Source: an uncultured Lachnospiraceae bacterium (GTDB taxonomy: Bacteria > Bacillota > Clostridia > Lachnospirales > Lachnospiraceae). Taken from it: a stretch of 14,327 nt of DNA. Positions 8,617 to 14,214 of the stretch are shown here, piece after piece. Below the pieces are notes generated by a model. It searched no databases, was not told the DNA's origin, and saw nothing but the letters and a program-made list of their open reading frames with translations. Location of the stretch: assembly GCA_934402515.1 (NCBI GenBank), contig CAKRTZ010000053.1, positions 1 to 14,327 of the forward strand, read 5' to 3'. The translations under genes were made by a program, and so were the position numbers. Numbering within the stretch: the stretch's first letter is position 1; each line of letters starts with the position of its first letter.

Positions 8617-8679
8617 GCATATTTATACAGAATATGCAGAGAAAAAGTGGAGTGATTATATAATACAGTGCTGCATATT
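8617..8679. repeat. Overlapping inverted repeats after the CPBP protease gene
   Basis: AATATGCAG (8631-8639) can pair perfectly with CTGCATATT (8671-8679) across a 31-base loop, or its first seven bases can pair with GCATATT (8617-8623) across a 7-base loop. On the minus strand the smaller hairpin is followed by CATTTTTCTT, so it may be a weak terminator for the protease gene; the long one begins right after the stop codon at 8680. The two pairings exclude each other. Confidence 0.5.
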
Positions 8680-9366
8680 TTATCGAAGGCAATATATCCC
8701 CGGAATCACAAGATTTCCTAAAACATTGACCACAATGTGACAAAGCAGTGCATAACGGATGCCTCCGTGTTTCAATACCATGTAGGCAAACAGCCAGCCT
8801 GTTGCCAGTCCCAGGAGCATATTGATGGGATTGTTATGTCCGACTGCAAAAAATATGGTGGTGACAGTCATTGCAAATACCTGTCCCTCACTCTCCAGCC
8901 TATGTAACATCATGCCCCGGAACATCACTTCCTCCATAGCCGGCATCAAAAGACAGCCAAGGATTCCCTCTCTCACTACATCCATCCAGGTCAGGGAACC
9001 CAACATATCCCGCAAAGAAGTGTGACTTATTTGGCTAACGATAAATGCTGCCCCATACAGCACAAAGACAGGAAGAATACTTAGTAAGATGTATTTCACC
9101 AGTTCTCCGGATGTGGCTTTTCTTTTCTCCTTCCAGGAAAAGTGAGGCAGCGCTCCAAACAGCCTCATGGCAAGAATGAAGCCCGGGAATGCCACAAGAA
9201 TGACTAACAAAGAGCTGCCCGCCTGGTAAAGCTGTACCATGGTCTCCTCATCCAGACTCGTATTCTGCAGGAAAAGCGCCCATAATTCCGGCACAAATAC
9301 CGATAAAAGTTCAAACACCAGAAAACATACGAGTACTTTTCCAAATGCTGCTAACTTATTTTTCAT
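8680..9366 (-). CDS. CPBP-family intramembrane metalloprotease (CAAX/Abi type)
   Basis: A 228-residue protein with about seven or eight hydrophobic segments and the three CPBP active-site motifs. These are EEVMFR (145-150), FAVGH (173-177) and His210 with Asn214 in HIVVN. The family is related to Rce1/CAAX proteases. Bacterial members sit in the cytoplasmic membrane and are linked to peptide maturation, bacteriocin self-immunity and envelope control; the substrate here is unknown. AAAGGAG lies 10 bases before the start. No bacteriocin precursor is apparent next to it, so an immunity role has no support from context. It is followed by inverted repeats and then the promoter of the antiporter gene, and is probably transcribed alone. 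Confidence 0.9.
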   Translation of the reverse strand: MKNKLAAFGKVLVCFLVFELLSVFVPELWALFLQNTSLDEETMVQLYQAGSSLLVILVAFPGFILAMRLFGALPHFSWKEKRKATSGELVKYILLSILPVFVLYGAAFIVSQISHTSLRDMLGSLTWMDVVREGILGCLLMPAMEEVMFRGMMLHRLESEGQVFAMTVTTIFFAVGHNNPINMLLGLATGWLFAYMVLKHGGIRYALLCHIVVNVLGNLVIPGIYCLR

Positions 9367-9640
9367 ATCAGGAATGCTCCTTTGCCTTGAAAAATTCTCT
9401 CAATCAGGGATATATTTAATGCTGTATCAAATCCTCTCCACCGGTTTTCCGTGCCGGGGAGCTGGCTAAATATATTTTACCAAGAGTTTGAAATTCTTTC
9501 TACTATTTCAAGAAAGTCTTTTCTATGTTTTTTACATTTTTCCACCTGGTTTTTTGTCTATTTTCACCATGTTTTGACATATTTGATGGTATATACTTAG
9601 ACTAGGTATTTTATTCATGAGATTTAAGAGAGGCTATGTT
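9367..9640. other. Intergenic region between divergent genes
   Basis: 274 AT-rich bases between the CPBP gene (minus) and the VOC-like remnant (plus). It holds a TTGAAAT/ATTTCAA inverted repeat (9488-9494 and 9505-9511) overlapping a CTTTC/GAAAG pair (9496-9500 and 9512-9516). A plus-strand TTGACA begins near 9574 but has only a 12-base spacer to TATACT. TGGTATATA is a possible extended -10. I see no convincing promoter, RNA gene or ORF. Confidence 0.5.
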
Positions 9641-9853
9641 ATGAACTTACAAACTGTCCACCATATTGCCATTATTGGAAGTGACTACGAAAAATCGAAA
9701 CACTTTTATGTAGACTTGTTGGGTTTCTCTGTTATTTGGGAAAATTATAGAAAAGAGAGAGATGACTACAAAATTGATCTTCAGCTTCAGGGAATGGAAT
9801 TGGAACTCTTCATTATCAAGAATTGTCCGAAGCGCCCCAGTTATCCGGAGGCT
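9641..9853 (+). pseudogene. VOC/glyoxalase-like protein, N-terminal half only
   Basis: About 71 codons from the ATG at 9641 encode the first beta-alpha-beta-beta-beta module of a VOC-superfamily protein: MNLQTVHHIAIIGSDYEK, then FYVDLLGF and MELELFII. His7/His8 are in the place of the usual metal ligand. Intact relatives are about 125-130 residues and continue with a second module starting GLRHLAF. Here the homology stops after SYPEA and the frame runs on as unrelated sequence to a stop at 10007-10009. AGAGG lies 7 bases before the ATG, so translation may still start; an ATG at 9617 in the same frame has no such site. The downstream half is replaced by a piece of another gene in a different frame. 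It cannot form a complete VOC fold from this chain alone. Confidence 0.75.
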
Positions 9854-10087
9854 TATACAGGCAGGAAAATGACTCCATTGATCTGGCCTCAAGTGACCAG
9901 CGGCGCGCTTTTTCCGATGCCTATCACAATGTATTCCTGGCGGAAAGCCAGATGTACATCGAATTGTCTGCCAGAAATCCTCTGGGGAAATTGCCGAGCC
10001 TGGAAATAACGGACTTAAAAAACACGCCCTGTATTCTGATTATGAATTCCTCCGGGCAAAAGGAGGAATTGGTATCCCCGTTCTATA
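9850..10087 (+). pseudogene. Internal fragment of a LysR-type regulator effector domain
   Basis: In the frame shifted by one base relative to the VOC piece, about 79 codons read IDLASSDQRRAFSDAYHN, then MYIELSARNPLGKLPSLE, ITDLKNTPCILI and SGQKEEL. This resembles the middle of a LysR substrate-binding domain, where a DLA-SDQRR-type strand is followed by the conserved (H/N)PL element and a DLKxxPCIL strand. The DNA-binding N-terminus and the C-terminal third are absent, and no start codon or ribosome binding site fits. The resemblance stops near FYN (10087), where the opposite-strand ATPase gene ends. LysR assignment is from memory of the family pattern and is moderately sure; that this is a coding remnant and not spacer is surer. 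Confidence 0.6.
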
Positions 10088-11429
10088 ACCCTTCCATATC
10101 TAATTCCACAATTAACTTACCAAGTTTCCGTTCCTTCAAAAGATAGCACATATAGATAGGAAGATAGGTCACTACCCCCTCTTTTTCCACATTACCAGTG
10201 GAGAAAACATAGGCTTTCTCGATATGGTAATCAGAAACCTTCATAAAATTATCCAGGACTTTGTGTACTTTATAGGATTTTCCAGATTTTACTTCAATGG
10301 GAACAACTTTTCCACCCATTTCAATCAAAATATCCAGTTCTCCCGTATTTTTCTTTTTACAGAAATAAGGCTCAAATCCATTTGCCGTTAATTGCTGTGC
10401 AACCGCATTCTCAAAGTGCGCCCCGTTGTTTACTTCTCCATTTTTATTAAGTAATTCTATTTTTGTTTCTGCGGGATACGCACTGGTAAGCAGTCCCGTG
10501 TCACTGGAAAAGAGCTTAAATACATTACTGTTTTTACTAGCTTTCAGCGAGAGGACAGGCGCATCCACATTATAAACAGGCAGTACAACTCCGGCATCTT
10601 TCAACCATAAAAAACTATTTTCATATCTGTCGAACTTTAACTCTTTATCCAACATGGTAAAAACGAACTTTTTATTCTGCTTGTTTAATTCTGTGGGAAT
10701 GATATCGTATATGGATATCAGTTTCAGCCTCTTATCCTCGCTCTCATACTGGGAAAAGTCCTCCTTGTAAAGCGTCACGATATCCCGCTGTACCTTATCA
10801 ACCTCCCGTATGTCCTTCGTAGCAATGTAAGTCTTTACTGCATCCGGCATTCCTCCAACAATCAGATACACAAAAAACATGGATAGCAGTCTCTGATGTA
10901 TGAATTCGTCCACAGGCTGACAGGTATCGAATTTCTCTTTTAACATGTCCAGCGTTGTTTTTGACACATTATTCGCTATCATAAATTCTTCAAAATCCAT
11001 GGGATACATCCTTAGGACAGTTAAATATCCTACCGGAGCAGAGGCGATTCCCTTGAGTTCCACTCCTAATAGGGAACCACTCATCACATATTTAAAACTT
11101 CCTTCCTCTACAAGAAATTTTATTTTCGTCACTATTTCCGGGCATTTCTGGATTTCATCAAAGAAAACAACGGTTTTCCGGGGCTTACACTCCTCCGGCA
11201 TAATCATTTTCAGTTTGACCAGAAAATCTTCCGCACTCATTTGGGTATTCAGATAATCAACCAAATCCGGCTGGTCGATAAAATTAACCTCAAACTTTGT
11301 ATACCCGCTTTTGGCAATTTCTTCTCTTATAAGCCAGGTCTTTCCTGTCTGTCTGGCACCCGTCACCAATAATGCCTTATTGGAATTTTTCAGCCATTCT
11401 TCTATGGTAATGGAATCTTTTCGATACAT
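10083..11429 (-). CDS. AAA_14/DUF4143 ATP-binding protein
   Basis: A complete 448-residue protein of the widespread ATP-binding AAA_14-DUF4143 family. Walker A GARQTGKT is at 24-31, Walker B VVFFDEIQ at 87-94, and a sensor-like MSGSLLG at 116-122. The YPMDFEEFM element (142-150) is typical of the family. The C-terminal domain (about 205-420) contains FENAVAQQL (339-347), then GELDILIE (363-370) and PIEVKSG (377-383). Asp366, Glu379 and Lys381 form a PD-(D/E)xK nuclease-like signature. Cellular function of the family is poorly known; it is often multi-copy and patchily distributed, and some have suggested mobile-element or defence links. GGGAGGTG lies 7 bases before the start. The 3' end abuts a LysR-like fragment on the other strand, and three direct repeats lie upstream. 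Base composition is more AT-rich than the genes to the left. Confidence 0.9.
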   Translation of the reverse strand: MYRKDSITIEEWLKNSNKALLVTGARQTGKTWLIREEIAKSGYTKFEVNFIDQPDLVDYLNTQMSAEDFLVKLKMIMPEECKPRKTVVFFDEIQKCPEIVTKIKFLVEEGSFKYVMSGSLLGVELKGIASAPVGYLTVLRMYPMDFEEFMIANNVSKTTLDMLKEKFDTCQPVDEFIHQRLLSMFFVYLIVGGMPDAVKTYIATKDIREVDKVQRDIVTLYKEDFSQYESEDKRLKLISIYDIIPTELNKQNKKFVFTMLDKELKFDRYENSFLWLKDAGVVLPVYNVDAPVLSLKASKNSNVFKLFSSDTGLLTSAYPAETKIELLNKNGEVNNGAHFENAVAQQLTANGFEPYFCKKKNTGELDILIEMGGKVVPIEVKSGKSYKVHKVLDNFMKVSDYHIEKAYVFSTGNVEKEGVVTYLPIYMCYLLKERKLGKLIVELDMEGL

Positions 11430-11462
11430 CGTTTTTCACCTCCCATATTACAGTACCCCATC

Positions 11463-11541
11463 TGCCCCGTTTTTTTCAATTCAAATTATGTCTTTTTGCC
11501 CCGTTTTTTATATCTTTTATGGCATAAATTGCCCCGTTTTT
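11463..11541. repeat. Three direct repeats TGCCCCGTTTTT upstream of the AAA_14 ATPase gene
   Basis: Exact 12-base copies start at 11463, 11497 and 11530, so periods are 34 and 33 bases. The sequence between copies is AT-rich and not conserved. The array fills the space between the stop of the ABC permease gene (11560) and the ribosome binding site of the ATPase gene. On the ATPase coding strand the unit reads AAAAACGGGGCA. It may be an operator array. Confidence 0.8.
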
Positions 11542-11559
11542 ATATTTATTAACATTTTC

Positions 11560-12213
11560 TCACATATCCACCGCCTCAAATCTTTTTACGGAAATCCTGC
11601 AGGACAGGAAGGAAGCGGAAAAGTACATAATGATAGCGATACCGAAAATCATCCACTGTCTTCCATCCCCCATTGCATGGGTGTTATTCAAAAACTCCAA
11701 TCCAGGAATATGGTGCAAGGTTTCTGCCAGCATAATGAAAAGAAAGGATACAACGGAAAAAAGGAGAAAGGGTTGGCCATACTTGTAAGCGGTTTTAAAA
11801 AATCCGCCGACAAAGAACCAGTTAAACAGCGCAAATACCAGAAGATTTCCTGCCAGGAAAAACGGGTTTGCATTCATCATGGCATTGTGAACGTAGGGTG
11901 CAGCATCTGCCAGGACTGTCATGCGGAGTATGGTCAGTATCACCATCACGAAAAAACTAATCATCTGAATCATCATGGTAAAGCCATATTTTGCTTTTAC
12001 GGCATCCGTCTTTTTAATGGGAAGTAACACGGTATACAAAATATCGTTGTTCAGGCATCCATTCTGGAAGGACTGGAACACTCCAAAACAGACAAAAAAT
12101 GCCCCCACAAGAATCGGATATCCCGGAATCAAGGTCATCAGGGAAAATGCCAGAAAAAGAAAGGATATGGGAGAGGCGGAAAGTTTTATCTCCTTACGCA
12201 TTAAATTTTTCAT
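11560..12213 (-). CDS. ABC-2 type transporter permease
   Basis: A 217-residue membrane protein with about six hydrophobic segments, matching the ABC2_membrane_5 type in length. It also has the loop NDILYTVLLPIKKTDAVKAKY (about 56-76), where the LP-x-K-x-x-x-V-x-AKY pattern is typical. I chose the ATG at 12211-12213 because AAGGAGG lies exactly 6 bases before it. An ATG six codons further upstream overlaps that site and is unlikely. The start lies inside the last 20 bases of the ABC ATPase gene, so the two are translationally coupled and should form one exporter, probably two ATPase and two permease subunits. Substrate is unknown; antimicrobial peptides or small amphiphiles are plausible by family. 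Confidence 0.88.
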   Translation of the reverse strand: MKNLMRKEIKLSASPISFLFLAFSLMTLIPGYPILVGAFFVCFGVFQSFQNGCLNNDILYTVLLPIKKTDAVKAKYGFTMMIQMISFFVMVILTILRMTVLADAAPYVHNAMMNANPFFLAGNLLVFALFNWFFVGGFFKTAYKYGQPFLLFSVVSFLFIMLAETLHHIPGLEFLNNTHAMGDGRQWMIFGIAIIMYFSASFLSCRISVKRFEAVDM

Positions 12214-12937
12214 GAAGTGCCTCCTTTTCAAAATGAATCATAATTTCCTCCAAATTCGAGCCAATCCCCTGTTCCTTGCACTGTCGCAGGTAATCCTCCA
12301 TCCGTCCGGAAAACTCCATTTTTCCCTTTCGAATATAGGTAATGGCATCTGCGCATTTGTCCAAATCCGAGGTGATGTGGGTGGAAAACAGGATGGCTAC
12401 GCCCTCTTTTGCCAGATACTCAAAGATTCCCAGCAGTTCGTCTCTCGATACCGGGTCCAGCCCGCTGGTGGGTTCATCCAGTATCAACAGCTTTGCCCCG
12501 TGGGACAGGGCAATCGCCAGATTCAGTTTCACCCTCATTCCCTCGGAAAGCTGAGCCGGCGTTTTGTCCTCATCCAGTTCAAAGAGTTCTGTATACTTGC
12601 GGTATAGCGCGTCATCCCAGCCCTGGTAAAAAGTTTTGGTCACCTTCACAATGTCCCGGATTTTTTTCTTTTTATAGTAGTCCACCGCGCCTCCGGCGTA
12701 CCCGATCTGCTCTTTGATTTCTGCCTCGTTTTCTCTGAAATTCTTCCCGAAATACGAAATCTCGCCATCGGAAATATGAATCAGGTTGAGAATGGCTTTA
12801 ATAGTGGTGGTCTTTCCTGCGCCGTTTCGCCCAATCAGCCCCATAATCATGCCGCTTTGGATTTCAAAAGAAATATCATCCAGTGTGAATTTTTCGTATT
12901 CCTTTTTCAAATGCTTTACTGACAATAACACGCTCAT
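12194..12937 (-). CDS. ABC transporter ATP-binding protein (YtrB/BcrA-like)
   Basis: A 247-residue cytoplasmic ATPase. Walker A GRNGAGKT is at 36-43, signature LSEGM at 130-134 (in place of LSGGQ), Walker B LLILDEP at 150-156, D-loop SGLD at 158-161 and H-loop His187. The segment IGYAGGAVDYY (78-88), where the Q-loop should lie, has no glutamine. This departure is shared to some degree by YtrB-like ATPases but is noteworthy. The ATG overlaps the TGA of the regulator gene by the 4-base ATGA, with a GGAGGGG site 8 bases upstream; the end overlaps the permease gene by 20 bases. It forms the energising subunit of an exporter with the permease at 11560-12213. Confidence 0.94.
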   Translation of the reverse strand: MSVLLSVKHLKKEYEKFTLDDISFEIQSGMIMGLIGRNGAGKTTTIKAILNLIHISDGEISYFGKNFRENEAEIKEQIGYAGGAVDYYKKKKIRDIVKVTKTFYQGWDDALYRKYTELFELDEDKTPAQLSEGMRVKLNLAIALSHGAKLLILDEPTSGLDPVSRDELLGIFEYLAKEGVAILFSTHITSDLDKCADAITYIRKGKMEFSGRMEDYLRQCKEQGIGSNLEEIMIHFEKEALHEKFNA

Positions 12938-13359
12938 TGGTTTTTCCCCTCCCTCGCCATATTCAACAAATCCATAAGACCTTTTTCCTTTATGATGGCA
13001 ATTCCCTGTCCTTCATCACCCAGAACGATGAGGTTGTCTCCCGGCTGGATGTCAAAAATTTTTCTCGCCCGCGCCGGAATCACAATCTGTCCTTTATCCC
13101 CCACTTTCACCATGCCGAACATGTGCTTGCCCTTTGGAGGAATCCTCAAACCTTCGTTTTCTGTGGGGTTATAATTGACCAAATCATCCAGAGACACACC
13201 GAAAACATCTGCGATTGCCTTGGTTTTCTCAATGTCAGGGAGGGATTCTCCTGTCTCATATTTAGACAGGGTCTGTCTGCTGATGCCCACCTTTTCCGCC
13301 AGCTCCTCCTGGGATATGTTATGTAGTTTCCGCAAGGTCATCAAATTTTCCTGAAACAT
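12934..13359 (-). CDS. XRE-family HTH regulator fused to a SpoVT/AbrB domain
   Basis: A 141-residue DNA-binding protein with two different DNA-binding folds. An HTH_3/XRE domain spans about 7-62 (ISQEELAEKVGISRQTLSKYE at 15-35). After a linker, an AbrB-like swapped-hairpin domain covers about 82-126 (VKVGDKGQIVIPARARK, then IFDIQPGDNLIVL). I chose the ATG at 13357-13359 because GAGGG lies 6 bases upstream; an ATG 18 codons earlier has no such site. It is first in the operon and overlaps the ABC ATPase gene by 4 bases, so it probably controls its own exporter operon. Dimerising through either domain is possible. Repressor versus activator cannot be told from sequence. Confidence 0.92.
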   Translation of the reverse strand: MFQENLMTLRKLHNISQEELAEKVGISRQTLSKYETGESLPDIEKTKAIADVFGVSLDDLVNYNPTENEGLRIPPKGKHMFGMVKVGDKGQIVIPARARKIFDIQPGDNLIVLGDEGQGIAIIKEKGLMDLLNMAREGKNQ

Positions 13360-13411
13360 AGGCTGCCCTCTTTCTTCTCTTGTATTTACTACTTTTGCTA
13401 CGATTCTTAAC

Positions 13412-13417
13412 ATTATA
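13412..13417 (-). promoter_or_regulatory. Possible -10 element of the XRE-AbrB/ABC exporter operon
   Basis: A perfect TATAAT on the minus strand, 52 bases before the regulator start codon. It lies at the T-rich tail of the hairpin at 13427-13454. No -35 sits at standard spacing: the best is TGGACA at 13443-13438, 20 bases away and inside the hairpin loop. Confidence 0.5.
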
Positions 13418-13418
13418 A

Positions 13419-13454
13419 TAAAAAAAAGAATAGCAGATGTCCACCTACTATTCT
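13419..13454 (-). terminator. Probable intrinsic terminator between the hemerythrin region and the exporter operon
   Basis: On the minus strand AGAATAGTAG (13454-13445) pairs with CTGCTATTCT (13436-13427), ten pairs including one G-U, around an 8-base loop. A run of eight T follows (13427-13420). The stem is AT-rich, so moderate strength. It lies just upstream of the -10 of the regulator gene and would stop transcription from the right. Confidence 0.7.
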
Positions 13455-13495
13455 TTACACTTTTGTGGTTGTTTTGTTAATGTTGGTTGCAAGGG

Positions 13496-13660
13496 CTAGG
13501 AATTAATTTTACTTTTTAGAAGGATTACCGAAATTCGTTCAAATACTATTTGCAGTTCTTCTGATGTGGTGGGAAACTTCACCCATTCACCTACCAGCTC
13601 ATGCTTGATCCATATTCTTTTGCAAAAGAGAAACAAATGCTGACCGCTCTCGCGTTTCAT
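13496..13660 (-). pseudogene. 54-codon ORF, possible ArdA-like fragment
   Basis: The stretch between the exporter operon and the hemerythrin gene holds one short ORF from the ATG at 13658-13660. It contains HELVGEWVKFPTTSEELQ (about 20-37) and then IVFERI. The GEWV-x-(F/L)P-x-(T/D)xEE(L/I)Q pattern recalls the N-terminal region of ArdA-type antirestriction proteins, which go on for another 100 or more residues. Here the resemblance ends after ERI and the frame stops at 13496. AGGAG sits only 2 bases before the ATG, too close for good initiation. A remnant of a conjugative element or prophage is the likely reading, but the match is short; a small intact gene of unknown role is the alternative. 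Confidence 0.4.
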
Positions 13661-13704
13661 GTCTCCTGAGTTTTTATACTTTGTTGATAGCTTTAATTAA
13701 TACA

Positions 13705-14103
13705 TCAGCCTTTTGGAATTTGACCATCGACATACAGAATATGATTAACTAACCACTCTGTGAGATATTTTAAAATTCCCATAATCTGTTCATCTTGATC
13801 TTCTACCTCATCATTATGGTGTTCCATAAATTCATCAAGTTTATGTATAAATTCCTGATGTTGAACTTTCTGTGTAAATAACTTCTTATAATTAATAGAT
13901 TCCATATACTGCTCTTCATCAGTAAAGTGTTTTACTGTATAATTTCGAAGATTTTCTAATATTATATCAATCCTATCATATTTATCCGGTGTATACTCAT
14001 CATGAAGCAGTTCATATGCCTCATCTGCATATTTAAACAACTGCTTGTGTTCTTCGTCTATCATATCTATGCCGATATAATATTCTGGTTTCATTTCATA
14101 CAT
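13705..14103 (-). CDS. Bacteriohemerythrin-like protein with one expected iron ligand replaced
   Basis: A 132-residue single-domain hemerythrin, the normal length for the bacterial family. These are four-helix bundles that bind O2 at a di-iron site and serve in O2 sensing, storage or detoxification in the cytoplasm. Expected ligands found are His19 (IDEEHKQLF), His59 and Glu63 (HFTDEE), His82 (VQHQEF), and His121 and Asp126 (HILYVD). In the usual HxxxH pair ending at His82, the first position is Gln78 (codon CAG), so one His ligand is missing. The start ATG has AGGA 8 bases upstream. The gene is markedly AT-rich compared with the left part of the window. It sits downstream of a possible HD-GYP gene, but the 111-base gap does not prove an operon. 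Confidence 0.92.
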   Translation of the reverse strand: MYEMKPEYYIGIDMIDEEHKQLFKYADEAYELLHDEYTPDKYDRIDIILENLRNYTVKHFTDEEQYMESINYKKLFTQKVQHQEFIHKLDEFMEHHNDEVEDQDEQIMGILKYLTEWLVNHILYVDGQIPKG

Positions 14104-14145
14104 AAATTAATCCTACTTTCATTTTTATTTGTTTTATGAATCTGT

Positions 14146-14172
14146 TCTATACTATCTGAACATAATAGGCAA
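14146..14172 (-). promoter_or_regulatory. Weak promoter candidate for the hemerythrin gene
   Basis: On the minus strand TATAGA (14151-14146) is preceded by TTGCCT (14172-14167) at 15 bases, or TTTGCC at 16. Both boxes deviate from consensus. The location, about 40 bases before the start codon, is suitable. Confidence 0.3.
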
Positions 14173-14214
14173 ATGCATTTCTCATGAATTTACTATATTT
14201 TCTCGTTTTTAATG

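Noticed and set aside
9823..10146. Intact 107-codon plus-strand gene
   Set aside because: Its start codon lies within the VOC-like frame with no ribosome binding site, only its middle is family-like, and the last 60 bases are antisense to the ATPase gene end.
10417..10435. Fourth copy of the TGCCCCGTTTTT repeat (GCGCCCCGTTGTTT)
   Set aside because: It is imperfect, inside the ATPase coding region, and outside the 33-34 base phasing; likely coincidence. A similar TTGCCCCGT in the ABC ATPase gene was rejected for the same reason.
11463..11541. Minimal CRISPR array
   Set aside because: The repeat is only 12 bases with a T-run, spacers are about 21-22 bases and AT-rich, there are only three copies, and no cas genes are near.
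12214..12231. Upstream ATG for the ABC permease
   Set aside because: That ATG overlaps the AAGGAGG ribosome binding site that serves the ATG at 12213 with ideal spacing.
11311..12607. Plus-strand open frames of 238 and 210 codons
   Set aside because: They overlay the ATPase and ABC exporter genes on the other strand, which carry diagnostic motifs. The plus-strand products are His/Cys/Phe-rich with no family resemblance.
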